Shown: positions 1 to 10,548, numbered from the stretch's first letter. The stretch is 64,000 nt of DNA from Alteromonadaceae bacterium (GCA_014872785.1 WKFJ01000043.1:1-64000), one strand, 5' to 3'. Notes: generated by a model not told the origin, from the letters alone. Made by a program: numbers and translations.

Positions 1-1
1 C

Positions 2-898
2 CAAAATGCATTAGCTGAGCGAATTAACGGCATCCTTAAACAAGAGTTTTTATTGCATCAATGCAAAGATAAAAAAGAACTTCAGCAACTCGTAGATGAA
101 TCTATTTATATCTACAATGAAATGAGACCGCATTTGAGTTTGGGCTCAAAGGAAGAGCTAATCCATTCGATCTTAAAAATGTCGCTAAGTTATTCAAATA
201 AAACTGATTTATTAGCACAGAAAGAAGAAATACCATCCGGTCGTTTAGTTGTTGATACTGAAGAAGGCAATATAGATTTAATGTGGGCAGGGTCTTCAGC
301 TGAGTTAGACGAACGTTTGCTCGCGGTAAGAATTCCATTGTTGAAAGGCTTGCTTGGTCACCGAGTATTTATCATTAGAGAAGGTGACCAAAATAGATTC
401 GACACGATTTCTACTCTTACTGAATTGAGTAAGCTGCAAGCGGGGATGGGGCGCTATTGGGGGTCAACCAAAGTGCTTAGAGAAACTGGATTGCCAGTTA
501 TTACCAGTGTTAAGTATAAAAACTTGTTCGATATGTTGGACGGAAGTCGATTTGACTACTTTCCCAGGGCAGCACATGAACCTTGGTCTGAAGAAAAAGA
601 ACACGCGCAATTACCGTTAACGGTTGAGCAAAGGTTATTGTTGATCTATCCCTACGCAATGTATTTTTATGTGAAGAAGGATAACCACAGATTACACCAA
701 ATGTTATTGAGTGGGCTTGAAAAAGCAATCGAGGACGGTAGCTTTGATGAACTTTTCAACAATCACGCAATGATTAGATCAGCGGTAGAAAAAACCAAGT
801 TTGCTCAAAGGATAACGATGCGAATCGACAATCCGGCGATGCATCCTGAAACGCCTACCTCTCGCCCAGAGCTGTGGCTGGATATTCAAAGGTTATAA
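2..898 (+). pseudogene. IS3-family transposase tail fused in frame to truncated solute-binding protein (5' end outside window)
   Basis: The frame is already open at the window edge. Roughly the first 49 codons (to about base 150) read as the C-terminal end of an IS3-family OrfB integrase, with the phrases AERINGILKQEF and YNEMRPHLSLGSK. The text then changes without a stop into the distal part of a periplasmic PBP2-type solute-binding protein (PSGRL, LLGHRVFIIREGD, a YFPRAAHEPW motif, and a terminal GLEKAIEDGSFDELF). The binding-protein part lacks a signal peptide and its first lobe, so it is unlikely to work. The usual inverted repeat of the insertion sequence is not seen at the junction. 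I infer an insertion followed by deletion. A TTG at 53 could serve as an internal start but has no convincing ribosome site. Confidence 0.75.
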
Positions 899-927
899 AA
901 AAACGGCATCGATAGATGCCGTTTTTG
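899..927. terminator. bidirectional intrinsic terminator
   Basis: A perfect 10-bp stem (AAACGGCATC at 901-910, GATGCCGTTT at 915-924) with a GATA loop is flanked by A residues on the left and T residues on the right. It lies between the convergent chimeric gene and nrdB, so it can serve both strands. Confidence 0.85.
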
Positions 928-948
928 GATTAATTACGGTGGGACTGA

Positions 949-2079
949 CTATAAGTCAAAATCTCCAAAATCGTCTGAATTAACTTCCGCATCAATTTGC
1001 GATACCAGGTAACTAGAGATTTCCGCCTCTTGAGGTGCTACTTGCACATTGTCTGACGCAAGGTAGTTATTCATCCAAGGAAGAGGGTTGGTATTAACAT
1101 CAAATGGACAATCTAAACCGATAACGGTCATACGTTGTTTAGCGATAAACTCTACGTATTCACATAGAATTTCTTCGTTTAAACCAATCATAGAGCCATG
1201 CTGGAATAAGTAACGTGCCCAGTCCTTTTCTTGTTCGGCAGCGTCCATGAAAATTTTGGTTGCTTCAGGGCGGAGCTCTTCGGCAATCTCAGCCATTTCT
1301 GGATCGTCTTTGCCGCGATTCCACAAATTGATGATGTGCTGTGTCGAGGTTAAATGAACGTTTTCGTCGCGAGCGATCAAACGAAGAATTTTTGCGTTGC
1401 CTTCCATTAGATTGCGCTCACAAAAAGCAAAGGTACAAGCGAACGAAACGTAGAAGCGGATGGCTTCTAGTGCATTAACTGACTGCATGCACAAATACAA
1501 TTTTTTCTTCAATTCACGAACGGAAATTTCTATCTTTTCACCGCCCGCGACATGAACGCCTTCCCCTTGAGTTTGCCATACCTGAGTTGCGAAGATTAAG
1601 TCATCATAGTAGCGAGAGACATCGGTTGCGCGCTTCTGAATTTCTTCATTGACGACGATGTCTTCAAATACAGCACTCGGATCTGTGAAAATATTTCTCA
1701 GAATGTGAGTATATGAACGGCTGTGAATGGTTTCATAGAATGACCAAGTCTCAATCCACGTTTCCAGTTCGGGTAAAGACACAATGGGTAAAAACGCGAC
1801 GTTCGGGCTTCTACCTTGCACGCTATCTAGCAATGTCTGATATTTGAGGTTAGATATAAAAATGTGTTTTTCAGCATCTGATAGATTTTGAAAATCTATT
1901 CTGTCTTTTGACACATCTACTTCTTCAGGTCTCCAGAAAAAACTGATTTGTTTTTCAGTCAACTTCTCAAAAATAGGGTGTTTTTGTTGGTCGTAACGCG
2001 CCACATTTACTGGATTACCAAAAAACATTGGTTCAGCCAGTGGGTTGGTGGTGCGTTGATTAAACGTTGTATATTTCAT
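949..2079 (-). CDS. nrdB: ribonucleoside-diphosphate reductase class Ia, beta subunit (R2)
   Basis: This is the small subunit of aerobic ribonucleotide reductase. It carries the diiron centre and the tyrosyl radical that is passed to NrdA for making deoxynucleotides. At 376 residues it matches the E. coli protein. The segment [10 protein letters not shown] supplies two iron ligands (Glu, His) and the radical tyrosine; a second ligand set is in the NEEIQKR and DENVHL segments. The C-terminal acidic tail (SDDFGDFDL) is the usual NrdA-docking tail. It lies 63 bp downstream of nrdA on the same strand. The ferredoxin gene yfaE, which follows nrdB in many enterics, is not the next gene here. Confidence 0.97.
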   Translation of the reverse strand: MKYTTFNQRTTNPLAEPMFFGNPVNVARYDQQKHPIFEKLTEKQISFFWRPEEVDVSKDRIDFQNLSDAEKHIFISNLKYQTLLDSVQGRSPNVAFLPIVSLPELETWIETWSFYETIHSRSYTHILRNIFTDPSAVFEDIVVNEEIQKRATDVSRYYDDLIFATQVWQTQGEGVHVAGGEKIEISVRELKKKLYLCMQSVNALEAIRFYVSFACTFAFCERNLMEGNAKILRLIARDENVHLTSTQHIINLWNRGKDDPEMAEIAEELRPEATKIFMDAAEQEKDWARYLFQHGSMIGLNEEILCEYVEFIAKQRMTVIGLDCPFDVNTNPLPWMNNYLASDNVQVAPQEAEISSYLVSQIDAEVNSDDFGDFDL

Positions 2080-2142
2080 CTTTAGAATAATTCTATCGTA
2101 TTAGCTATAGATACGCCATTTATCATGAAATGGCGCACTTAA

Positions 2143-4464
2143 TTAGATCTTACAAGCGCCGCCTTCACAGCCATCATCTTCTTGTTCTACCACTTCAATT
2201 GCAGGTTGCTTAACAGCCGCCGATTCCATCTTAACGTTGGTTTCTTCGCCGGCACCGTCACGTGTGTTGTGGTAGTACAGTGTCTTAACTCCGAGTTTGT
2301 ATGCAGTTAATAAGTCTTTGATGAGCAGTTTCATCGGTACCTTATTGCCGTCATATTTGCTTGGGTCGTAGTTAGTGTTGGCTGATATGGTTTGATCTAC
2401 AAACTTCTGCATAATTGCACAAAGCTGTAAATAACCGTCGTTTGATGGAATATCCCAAAGAAGCTCGTAGTCATTGCGATATTTTTGGTATTCAGGAACA
2501 ACTTGCTTCAGAATACCGTCTTTACTGGCTTTAACGCTTATGTGACCGCGTGGTGGTTCTATCCCGTTAGTCGCATTTGAAATTTGTGAAGATGTCTCTG
2601 ATGGCATCAGGGCAGATAGGGTAGAGTTACGCAAGCCGTGTTGCATAATCTCTTTACGTAATGCATCCCAGTCCAAGCGTAACTCATTCGGGCATACAGC
2701 ATCTAGGTCTTTCTTGTAACTGTCGATAGGTAGAATGCCTTCGGCGTACATTGTTTCGTTAAACTTAGGACACGCTCCTTTCTCTTTAGCTAAATCTACA
2801 GAGGCTTTGAGTAAGTAGTACTGCATAGACTCAAAGGTACTGTGAATAAGCTTGTTTGCACTGCCGTCAGAGTATTTCACGCCATTCTTTGCAAGGTAGT
2901 AGGCGAAGTTGATTACACCTATACCAAGAGTACGACGACCCATAGTGGCGTTGTAAGCCGCTTTAACTGGGTAGTCTTGGTAATCTAATAAACTATCAAG
3001 CGCTCTAACCGCTAACTCTGCAAGCTCTTCGAAATCGTCTAATGATTTAATTGCACCAAGGTTAAATGCCGATAAAGTGCAAAGAGCAATTTCGCCGTTC
3101 TCATCATTAATATGCTCAAGTGGCTTGGTAGGCAGCGCAATCTCTAAACACAAATTGCTTTGCTTGACCGGCGCATAAGTTGGGTTGAACGGACTGTGTG
3201 TATTGCAGTGGTCAACGTTTTGCAGATAGATTCGGCCAGTACTTGCACGTTCTTGCATAAACAAGCTGAACAATTCTATGGCCTTAACCCGCTTTTTGCG
3301 AATACTGTCGTCGTTTTCGTATTTGACGTAAAGTTCTTCAAATTTGTCTTGATCAGCGAAGAAGGCATCGTACAAACCAGGCACGTCAGAAGGGCTGAAA
3401 AGAGTAATGTAATCGTCTTTGATCACTCGCTGATACATTACTTTATTAAATTGCACACCATAATCTAAGTGGCGAACGCGGTTTTCTTCTACGCCTCTAT
3501 TATTTTTGAGTACAAGTAGCGACTCTACTTCTAAATGCCAAAGCGGGTAGAACAGGGTAGCAGCGCCACCACGAACACCACCTTGCGAACAACTTTTCAC
3601 AGCTGTTTGAAAGTGCTTATAAAATGGAATACAACCAGTGTGGAAAGCTTCTCCACCTCTTATTGGACTGCCTAATGCGCGTATATTACCGGCATTAACA
3701 CCTATACCGGCACGTTGACTCACATATTTTACAATGGCGCTAGAAGTGGCATTAATTGAATCTAAACTGTCGCCTGTTTCGATGAGTACGCAGGAGCTGA
3801 ATTGTCTCGTTGGTGTTCTTACACCTGCCATGATGGGGGTTGGCAAAGAAATCTTGAACGTTGATACCGCATCGTAAAAGCGTTTGATGTAGCTCATACG
3901 CGTTTCGGTTGGATACTTAGCGAACAAACACGCGGACACTAAGATATACAGGAACTGAGCGCTCTCATAAATCTCGCCAGTCACACGGTTTTGAACCAGG
4001 TATTTACCTTCTAATTGCTTGACGGCGGCATAACTAAAGCTCATGTCACGGCTGTGATCCACGTATTCGTCCATCTGCTCAATTTCAGAAACGCTGTAGT
4101 CTTCAAGTATGTGTTTATCGTATTTACCTGCTGACACCATTTTTTGTAGATGGTCATGCAGTCTTGGTGGCTCGAATTTACCATACGCTTTCTTGCGTAA
4201 ATGGAACACTGCAAGACGCGCCGCTAAATATTGGTAGTCTGGACTTTCCGTTGAGATCAGGTCTGCAGCAGACTTTATTAACGTCTCATGGATGTCTTTC
4301 GTTTCTATGCCGTCGTAGAATTGGATCTGAGCTTTGATCTCTACCTGAGAGACTGAAACATTGTTTAGGCCTTTTGCAGCCCAATCAATGACACGGTGAA
4401 TTTTGTCGTAATCAATAGGTTCCCTTTCACCATTCCTTTTAGTGACATACAAAGTATTATTCAT
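2143..4464 (-). CDS. nrdA: ribonucleoside-diphosphate reductase class Ia, alpha subunit (R1)
   Basis: This catalytic subunit reduces ribonucleoside diphosphates in the cytoplasm together with NrdB. Its 773 residues are in the normal class Ia range. The N-terminal ~90 residues form an ATP-cone (TKRNGEREPIDYDKIHRVI) for overall activity control. The catalytic core shows the redox cysteine in SSCVLIETGDS, the thiyl-radical region NLCLEIALPT and the partner cysteine in ALCTLSAFNLG. The C-terminal CEGGACKI is the swinging thioredoxin/glutaredoxin-reactive cysteine pair. Paired NrdR boxes lie 317-364 bp upstream of the start, which predicts repression by NrdR when dATP is plentiful. nrdB follows directly. 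Confidence 0.97.
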   Translation of the reverse strand: MNNTLYVTKRNGEREPIDYDKIHRVIDWAAKGLNNVSVSQVEIKAQIQFYDGIETKDIHETLIKSAADLISTESPDYQYLAARLAVFHLRKKAYGKFEPPRLHDHLQKMVSAGKYDKHILEDYSVSEIEQMDEYVDHSRDMSFSYAAVKQLEGKYLVQNRVTGEIYESAQFLYILVSACLFAKYPTETRMSYIKRFYDAVSTFKISLPTPIMAGVRTPTRQFSSCVLIETGDSLDSINATSSAIVKYVSQRAGIGVNAGNIRALGSPIRGGEAFHTGCIPFYKHFQTAVKSCSQGGVRGGAATLFYPLWHLEVESLLVLKNNRGVEENRVRHLDYGVQFNKVMYQRVIKDDYITLFSPSDVPGLYDAFFADQDKFEELYVKYENDDSIRKKRVKAIELFSLFMQERASTGRIYLQNVDHCNTHSPFNPTYAPVKQSNLCLEIALPTKPLEHINDENGEIALCTLSAFNLGAIKSLDDFEELAELAVRALDSLLDYQDYPVKAAYNATMGRRTLGIGVINFAYYLAKNGVKYSDGSANKLIHSTFESMQYYLLKASVDLAKEKGACPKFNETMYAEGILPIDSYKKDLDAVCPNELRLDWDALRKEIMQHGLRNSTLSALMPSETSSQISNATNGIEPPRGHISVKASKDGILKQVVPEYQKYRNDYELLWDIPSNDGYLQLCAIMQKFVDQTISANTNYDPSKYDGNKVPMKLLIKDLLTAYKLGVKTLYYHNTRDGAGEETNVKMESAAVKQPAIEVVEQEDDGCEGGACKI

Positions 4465-4612
4465 TCTGTTTTGCCGATTTTATTATTATTTACGTTTTGC
4501 GCTTGATGAGTCTTTTTGGGTAATTATTTATACGACTCGCCATCCCCCGAACCATCCGCTGTGTTAGCGTGCGGTCAGAGCACAAGATAGTGAGGTTTGG
4601 ATTTCATTTCAA

Positions 4613-4626
4613 CCCAATATATTGGG
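4613..4626. promoter_or_regulatory. 14-bp perfect palindrome in nrdA leader
   Basis: CCCAATATATTGGG is fully self-complementary and lies about 150 bp upstream of the nrdA start. It fits a dimeric regulator site but matches no operator I know, so its function is unknown. Confidence 0.35.
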
Positions 4627-4780
4627 CTTAAGAGGTCAAGATTTACGCAAAAAAAAATATGGTTAGTGGAAGCTAACTTTGTATCAAACAAATGTTTTGC
4701 TGAAGCAAAATAACAACAAATTTTTTGTATGATTTAATCGCCATAAATTATTTTTTCATAAAATAGTCATATTTAGATTT

Positions 4781-4828
4781 ATGCAGTATATGGTGTTAAA
4801 ACGCTTGCAATTACACTAGATATTGTGC
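4781..4828 (-). promoter_or_regulatory. paired NrdR boxes upstream of nrdAB
   Basis: Two 16-bp sites resemble the NrdR consensus (acaCwAtATaTwGtgt). The first is at 4781-4796, reading ACACCATATACTGCAT on the minus strand. The second is at 4813-4828, ACACTAGATATTGTGC on the plus strand. Their starts are exactly 32 bp apart, three helical turns, which is the usual spacing of functional NrdR pairs in proteobacteria. TATACT inside the first box could be the -10 element of the nrdA promoter, but no clear -35 was found. The match and spacing are seen in the sequence; binding is inferred from the family. Confidence 0.8.
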
Positions 4829-4927
4829 TCTTCTGAAAAGCCCGCTCAAGCATACTTGGTTTCTACTTCCTGATACTGGTTATGCGTAACCAAAAATAGT
4901 CCTTATTTATCGCGTCAAACCTTGCGC

Positions 4928-5602
4928 CTAGACGGACGCTAACAACTTAGTCAATTCAGCTACGCTTTCTACTTCGTAATCAACGTCCCAATCGGTGTTG
5001 AGTTCTGCCTCTGTCAGATACCCATATCTTGCCAGGACACTTTTCATATTGGCAGCAATAGCCGCTTCCATATCTCTTTGCGCGTCACCAACATAATATA
5101 TTTGTTGTGGTGCAACCTTTAATTCTTTTGCTGCCTCTAACAGAGGAACCGGAGAAGGTTTTTTCTGTGGAAGCGTATCGCCAGAAAAACAAGTCACACA
5201 AGATTCAAAAATAGGGAAGTTAGGTAACAGTTGTTCAGTTAACCAACCGGGCTTGTTGGTAACAATCCCCCAAGGGATGTTGTTTTTGTCTAGCCAATTA
5301 ATTAATTGTTCCACCCCTTCAAAAGGGACAGTTTCTCGGCAAATATTATTTTCATATATTTGCAGGAACTCTCTTTGCAGCTCTTTTACATCAAAGTCAG
5401 AAATCTTGTCTGCAAATCCCAGTTTCAGCAAACCAAGCGACCCGTTTGAAGACTCAACTCGATATGCTGAGTAATCAATAGTGGGTAGATAACGTTTTTT
5501 GAGTACCTTATTTAAGGCGCCTCCCAAATCTGGCGCCGTATCTAGTAGCGTTCCATCTAAATCAAATAAAACGCCTATTGAGGATGATGTTTGTTGTTTC
5601 AT
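4928..5602 (-). CDS. mupP: HAD phosphatase, MupP/Gph type
   Basis: This is a 224-residue haloacid-dehalogenase-superfamily phosphatase. [10 protein letters not shown] near residues 13-22 contains the nucleophile and acid aspartates, VTNKPGW is motif II, and [10 protein letters not shown] is the magnesium-binding motif IV. The ATG overlaps the ubiG stop codon (ATGA), so the two are translationally coupled; an upstream ATG at 5620 lies inside ubiG and is less likely. The gene next to ubiG in pseudomonads is MupP, an N-acetylmuramic acid 6-phosphate phosphatase of cell-wall recycling. Enteric relatives are called phosphoglycolate phosphatase (Gph). The context favours MupP, but the substrate cannot be settled from sequence. 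Confidence 0.8.
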   Translation of the reverse strand: MKQQTSSSIGVLFDLDGTLLDTAPDLGGALNKVLKKRYLPTIDYSAYRVESSNGSLGLLKLGFADKISDFDVKELQREFLQIYENNICRETVPFEGVEQLINWLDKNNIPWGIVTNKPGWLTEQLLPNFPIFESCVTCFSGDTLPQKKPSPVPLLEAAKELKVAPQQIYYVGDAQRDMEAAIAANMKSVLARYGYLTEAELNTDWDVDYEVESVAELTKLLASV

Positions 5603-6318
5603 GCTAACTTCTCGCAGCACACGATATAGTTAACATCAACATTCTTATCGGATAAATAGTAGGCATTGCTCAGTGGGTTTAGATGCAGACCAGTTATACT
5701 TCGAGCTTTCAAGCCAACTTTTTCAGCTGATCTTAGAAGCTCAGAGGGCTTAATAAACTTTTCAAAGTCATGGGTGCCTTTGGGAACGATATTCATAATG
5801 TATTCCGCCCCAACAATTGCCATCAAATAAGCTTTTATATTCTTGTTAAGTGTAGAGAAGAAGACAAGGCCACCGGGTTTGCACAGCTGACTGCACGCCT
5901 CAATGACTTTTTCAGGTTGCGGCACGTGTTCGAGCATCTCCAAACAAGTGACCACATCGAATGCCTCTGCATGTTGTTGCGCAAAATCCTCGGCAGTAGA
6001 GTAATGATAATCAACCTTTATGCCGCTTTCCAAACCGTGTAGCTTAGCAACCTGCAACGCTTCTTTGCTCGCGTCTATGCCTGTTACGTTGGCACCAGCC
6101 TTCGCCATGCTTTCACTTAAAATACCGCCACCGCAACCAACGTCTATCACTTTTTTTTCGAAAAGACCGTCGGCACTATCCATGATGTAGTTTAAACGCA
6201 GAGGATTAATCTCATGTAAGGGCTTGAACTCCCCTGACGTATCCCACCATCGAGAAGCGATCGAGGAGAATTTTTGTACTTCTTCTGCGTCGATATTCTG
6301 AGTTGTTTCCTGCTGCAT
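5599..6318 (-). CDS. ubiG: ubiquinone biosynthesis O-methyltransferase
   Basis: This S-adenosylmethionine-dependent methyltransferase carries out both O-methylation steps of ubiquinone synthesis. The 239-residue protein shows the class I methyltransferase motif I DVGCGGG near residues 60-66, an acidic adenosine-binding GIDAS after it, and the UbiG-like [11 protein letters not shown] segment. The N-terminal [21 protein letters not shown] is typical of UbiG. It is divergent from gyrA, as in E. coli, and overlaps the following phosphatase by 4 bp. Confidence 0.95.
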   Translation of the reverse strand: MQQETTQNIDAEEVQKFSSIASRWWDTSGEFKPLHEINPLRLNYIMDSADGLFEKKVIDVGCGGGILSESMAKAGANVTGIDASKEALQVAKLHGLESGIKVDYHYSTAEDFAQQHAEAFDVVTCLEMLEHVPQPEKVIEACSQLCKPGGLVFFSTLNKNIKAYLMAIVGAEYIMNIVPKGTHDFEKFIKPSELLRSAEKVGLKARSITGLHLNPLSNAYYLSDKNVDVNYIVCCEKLA

Positions 6319-6422
6319 TTGTTATCTATTTTATCCGTTAGCTAAGTCAGGGGCAGTATAAACGCTAAAAATCGCAAAAAGTAGGTTTGTTCGAACAGAA
6401 TATAAGCAATCGATCTCTTTAA

Positions 6423-6478
6423 ATTTACAACGGTGGTGATAGAATCAATCGATTGTAAATGTCAGGTGTATTTTACAA
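6423..6478. promoter_or_regulatory. repeated TTTACAA motifs in the ubiG-gyrA intergenic region
   Basis: ATTTACAA at 6423-6430 and TTGTAAAT at 6453-6460 form a perfect 8-bp inverted repeat with 22 bp between the arms. A third TTTACAA is at 6472-6478. They sit between the divergent ubiG and gyrA starts, where promoters must lie. They may be a binding site or chance in AT-rich DNA. Confidence 0.3.
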
Positions 6479-6544
6479 ACGCACTGGTGTCCTGACTTTA
6501 AAATAAAAACAAAAACCAGCCGAATAATAACTACAAGGCAGTAT

Positions 6545-9247
6545 ATGACTGACAACGCCAAAGAAATCCTTCCTATCAATATTGAAGAAGAATTAAAGAA
6601 CTCTTATCTAGATTACGCGATGAGTGTAATAGTTGGGCGAGCGCTACCCGACGTAAGAGATGGTCTCAAGCCTGTTCACCGTCGCGTGCTTTTTGCGATG
6701 AACGAATTAAAGAACGATTTCAACAAGCCTTATAAAAAGTCTGCCCGTATCGTTGGTGACGTAATTGGTAAATACCACCCGCATGGTGACTCTGCTGTTT
6801 ACGACACTATCGTTAGGATGGCGCAACCTTTCTCTTTGAGATATATGCTGGTTGATGGCCAAGGTAACTTTGGTTCTGTAGATGGTGACTCTGCTGCTGC
6901 GATGCGTTACACCGAAGTACGCATGGCAAAAATTGCCCACGAATTGCTCGCTGATCTAGACAAAGAAACCGTAGATTATGTGCCTAACTATGATGGTACT
7001 GAGCAAATCCCTGCGGTTCTCCCAACTAAAGTTCCAAACTTATTGGTCAATGGCTCTTCAGGTATTGCCGTCGGGATGGCAACTAATATACCGCCACACA
7101 ACTTACGTGAAGTCATTAACGGCTGTATTGCCCTTATTAATAATCCTGACGTAAGTATTGAGGAACTAATAGAACATATTCCGGGACCTGATTTCCCAAC
7201 GGCCGCTATAATAAGTGGTCGCAAAGGCATTGAAGATGCCTATAGAACTGGACGCGGTAAAATCTATCTACGCGCCAGAGCTGAAATAGAGACCGAAGAT
7301 AATGGTAAAGAAACTATTATCGTTCACGAAATTCCATACCAAGTTAATAAAGCCAGACTTATTGAAAAGATGGCCGAGTTGGTGAAAGAGAAGAAGATCG
7401 AAGGGATTTCTGCGCTTCGTGATGAGTCCGACAAAGACGGTATGCGCATCGTCATCGAGGTAAAACGCAATGAGTCAGCAGAAGTACTGTTAAATCAACT
7501 TTATGCCAATACCCAGTTGCAAACCGTATTTGGTATCAACATCGTTGCGCTTGATGGTGGTCAACCCAAAACACTTAATCTGAAGCAACTTCTGGAAGCA
7601 TTCATAAACCACCGTCGTGAAGTGGTTACCAGACGTACTATTTTTGAATTGCGCAAAGCCAGAGAGCGTGCGCATATTCTTGAAGGTCTAGCTGTTGCGC
7701 TAGCCAATATCGACCCTATCATCGAGTTGATTAAAGCATCTCCGAGCCCATCAGAGGCGAAAAAACAACTTGTCGCCCAAGGTTGGGATTTAGGCAATGT
7801 AGAGGATATGTTGCAACGGGCAGGCGTAGATGCTGCTCGCCCTGAGTGGTTAGAACCGCAATTTGGCATCAGAGATGGCAAATACTACCTAACAGAACCG
7901 CAAGCACAGGCCATTCTTGACTTAAGACTACACAAGCTTACTGGTCTTGAGCATGAGAAAATTTTAGACGAATACAAAGCTCTTCTAGACTTAATTGCAG
8001 AGCTGATGCTTATCCTGTCTGACGCCAACCGTCTGATGGAAGTTATCACTGAAGAGCTTGAGCAAGTGCGCGATGAGTTTGGTGATGAACGCCGTACCGA
8101 AATTACTGCCGCTTCTCACGATATAGATATCGAAGATCTTATCGAAAGAGAAGATGTTGTAGTGACCTTGTCACGTGAAGGTTATGTTAAGTACCAGAAG
8201 CTTTCTGATTACGAGGCTCAGCGTCGAGGTGGTAAAGGCAAATCTGCAACTAAGATGAAGGACGAAGATTACGTTGAGAAGCTCCTAGTTGCGAACACAC
8301 ACGATCATATTTTGTGTTTCTCCACCAGAGGACGTTTATATTGGTTGAAAGTCTATAATCTGCCTTTGGCAAGTAGAAATGCACGAGGAAGGCCAATCGT
8401 AAACATTCTGCCGTTAGAAGAAGACGAAAGAATCACTGCCATTTTGCCTATTCAAGAATTTGTTGATGACCGCTACGTACTGATGGCAACAGCCAATGGT
8501 ACGGTGAAGAAGACCGCATTGACTCAGTATTCACGTCCTCGTGCTAATGGCATTATCGCGGTAAATCTGAATGAAGGTGACGAACTAATTGGTGTCGACC
8601 TAACCGATGGCGAGAGTGATATCATGTTGTTCTCTGATGCAGGTAAAGTGGTTCGCTTTAACGAAAAAGAGCGCGATGCAGAAACCGGTGCAGTTAAAAT
8701 CGACCCAGAAACAGGTGAAGAAAAACTAGCACTTCGTCCTATGGGACGCACAGCGACAGGTGTTCGTGGTATCAGACTACAAGACGGCCAAAAAGTTGTG
8801 TCGTTGATTGTACCTAAAGACGACTCTCCAATCTTAACCGTGACAGAAAATGGCTTTGGTAAACGTACTCCACTTGCTGAGTACCCAGCGAAGAGCCGCG
8901 CTACACAAGGTGTTGTTTCTATTAAGGTATCTGACAGAAATGGGCCGGTTGTCGGCGCTATTCAAGTCGATGAAGAGCATGAAATGATGCTTATTAGTGA
9001 CCAAGGTACGTTGGTAAGAACACGTGTAAGCGAAGTATCTGTGATTGGCAGAAACACGCAAGGTGTGAGAATAATCCGCACCGCTGAAGATGAAAAAGTT
9101 GTTGGCTTGCAACGCATCGAAGAAGTTGAGTCTGAAGAACTTGAAGGTGAAGCTCTCGAGGGCGCAGAATCCGAGAGTAGCGAACAGACGCAACCAACAG
9201 AGTCTGCTGATACAAGCAGCGATTCGGATGCTAGCACTGACGAATAA
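6545..9247 (+). CDS. gyrA: DNA gyrase subunit A
   Basis: This is the breakage-reunion subunit of type II topoisomerase, which introduces negative supercoils together with GyrB. The 900 residues include the active-site tyrosine in [11 protein letters not shown] and the quinolone-determining stretch [10 protein letters not shown]. Serine and aspartate sit at the positions equal to E. coli 83 and 87, so the target looks quinolone-sensitive. The C-terminal beta-pinwheel begins with the GyrA box QRRGGKG, and the protein ends in a long acidic Glu/Ser tail. About 20 extra residues (around 700-725, rich in Glu/Thr/Lys) sit in the pinwheel compared with E. coli. ATG at 6545 follows AAGGCAGTAT. Confidence 0.98.
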   Translation: MTDNAKEILPINIEEELKNSYLDYAMSVIVGRALPDVRDGLKPVHRRVLFAMNELKNDFNKPYKKSARIVGDVIGKYHPHGDSAVYDTIVRMAQPFSLRYMLVDGQGNFGSVDGDSAAAMRYTEVRMAKIAHELLADLDKETVDYVPNYDGTEQIPAVLPTKVPNLLVNGSSGIAVGMATNIPPHNLREVINGCIALINNPDVSIEELIEHIPGPDFPTAAIISGRKGIEDAYRTGRGKIYLRARAEIETEDNGKETIIVHEIPYQVNKARLIEKMAELVKEKKIEGISALRDESDKDGMRIVIEVKRNESAEVLLNQLYANTQLQTVFGINIVALDGGQPKTLNLKQLLEAFINHRREVVTRRTIFELRKARERAHILEGLAVALANIDPIIELIKASPSPSEAKKQLVAQGWDLGNVEDMLQRAGVDAARPEWLEPQFGIRDGKYYLTEPQAQAILDLRLHKLTGLEHEKILDEYKALLDLIAELMLILSDANRLMEVITEELEQVRDEFGDERRTEITAASHDIDIEDLIEREDVVVTLSREGYVKYQKLSDYEAQRRGGKGKSATKMKDEDYVEKLLVANTHDHILCFSTRGRLYWLKVYNLPLASRNARGRPIVNILPLEEDERITAILPIQEFVDDRYVLMATANGTVKKTALTQYSRPRANGIIAVNLNEGDELIGVDLTDGESDIMLFSDAGKVVRFNEKERDAETGAVKIDPETGEEKLALRPMGRTATGVRGIRLQDGQKVVSLIVPKDDSPILTVTENGFGKRTPLAEYPAKSRATQGVVSIKVSDRNGPVVGAIQVDEEHEMMLISDQGTLVRTRVSEVSVIGRNTQGVRIIRTAEDEKVVGLQRIEEVESEELEGEALEGAESESSEQTQPTESADTSSDSDASTDE

Positions 9248-9261
9248 TCGAAAGGATTGAA

Positions 9262-10548
9262 TTGTTGGAACAATTAAAGTTGTTGCCCATCGCCGGCGTT
9301 GCCGGCGAGGTAAACGTTCCTGGCTCTAAGAGCTTATCCAATAGAGCACTATTACTCGCCGCACTCAGTGAAGGCGTTACCACAGTAACCAATTTATTAG
9401 ACAGTGATGACATTCGTCATATGCTAACGGCTTTGCAAAGCCTTGGTGTTAGCTATACCTTGTCTGATGATAAAACCACTTGTGAGGTAACTGGTTTAGG
9501 TAAAGGCTTCTCAGCAAACACGCCATTGGAGTTGTTTTTAGGGAATGCAGGAACTGCAATGCGCCCTTTGTGCGCGGCGTTAGCCTTAAGTAAAGGAGAA
9601 TACCTTCTCACTGGTGAACCTCGCATGGAAGAAAGACCAATCGGCTCATTAGTTGATTCGCTTAAAGCGTTAGGTGCTGATATTCAATATACAAAGAACG
9701 AGGGTTACCCACCACTAAAAATCAATGGCAAGATCTGTGAAGGCGGGAGTATCTCTGTTGATGGGAGTGTATCTAGCCAGTTCTTAACCGCACTGCTTAT
9801 GAGTGCGCCGTTGTTAGAAGGTGATACAGAGATTTCGGTTGAAGGCGAGCTTGTTTCAAAACCGTACATTAGTATTACGTTGGACATCATGGCGAAATTT
9901 GGCGTCGTGGTTGAAAATCATGACTTCCAGCGCTTTGTTATTCGCGCGGATGCCAAATACGTGAGTCCTGGGCGTTATATGGTAGAAGGCGATGCTTCAT
10001 CGGCATCATATTTCTTGGCTGCAGGCGCTATTAAAGGCGGAAAGGTAAAAGTCACTGGTGTAGGTCAGACCAGCGTGCAGGGTGATATTCGCTTTGCTGA
10101 TGTGCTTGAGAAAATGGGCGCCAAAGTTACCTGGCATGATGAGGCTATCGAAATAGAAGGCGCTGAATTGTCAGCTGTCGACTTAGATATGAATCATATA
10201 CCAGACGCTGCAATGACGATTGCCACAACTGCACTATTTGCCAAAGGGACGACGGCTATTCGCAATATTTATAATTGGCGCGTTAAAGAGACTGACCGGC
10301 TCTCTGCGATGGCGACCGAGCTTAAAAAGTTAGGTGCAGAGGTTGTTGAAGGTGAAGACTTTATTGAAGTGACTCCTGTCAGTAATTTACAAGAGACCGC
10401 AATAGATACTTATAACGATCACAGAATAGCTATGTGTTTCTCGCTAATTGCATTGAGCGAGACGCCAGTCACTATTAATGACCCAGGTTGCACAGCCAAA
10501 ACATTCCCAGACTATTTCAAGCGCTTCGCTTCTATTTGCCACTCCTAA
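9262..10548 (+). CDS. aroA: 3-phosphoshikimate 1-carboxyvinyltransferase (EPSP synthase)
   Basis: This is the sixth enzyme of the shikimate pathway; it joins PEP to shikimate 3-phosphate. The 428-residue class I enzyme has the PEP-binding loop [11 protein letters not shown] near residues 94-104, the conserved [15 protein letters not shown] at the N terminus, and EERPI and DHRIAMCF segments. The start is a TTG at 9262, placed 5 bp after AAAGGA; a second TTG follows at 9265. The gene lies 14 bp after gyrA. In many gammaproteobacteria serC separates gyrA and aroA; it is absent here. Confidence 0.96.
   Translation: MLEQLKLLPIAGVAGEVNVPGSKSLSNRALLLAALSEGVTTVTNLLDSDDIRHMLTALQSLGVSYTLSDDKTTCEVTGLGKGFSANTPLELFLGNAGTAMRPLCAALALSKGEYLLTGEPRMEERPIGSLVDSLKALGADIQYTKNEGYPPLKINGKICEGGSISVDGSVSSQFLTALLMSAPLLEGDTEISVEGELVSKPYISITLDIMAKFGVVVENHDFQRFVIRADAKYVSPGRYMVEGDASSASYFLAAGAIKGGKVKVTGVGQTSVQGDIRFADVLEKMGAKVTWHDEAIEIEGAELSAVDLDMNHIPDAAMTIATTALFAKGTTAIRNIYNWRVKETDRLSAMATELKKLGAEVVEGEDFIEVTPVSNLQETAIDTYNDHRIAMCFSLIALSETPVTINDPGCTAKTFPDYFKRFASICHS

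Larger units (their letters stand above)
4465..4927. other. 463-bp gene-free leader/operator region of nrdA
   Basis: No credible gene is present. From the nrdA side it holds an A-rich tract near 4650-4659, a perfect 14-bp palindrome at 4613-4626 and the two NrdR boxes at 4781-4828. The nrdA start is therefore more than 300 nt from the presumed operator, which implies a long untranslated leader or a second promoter close to the gene. The mupP stop is at the far end on the same strand, and no strong terminator was found for it. Confidence 0.6.
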
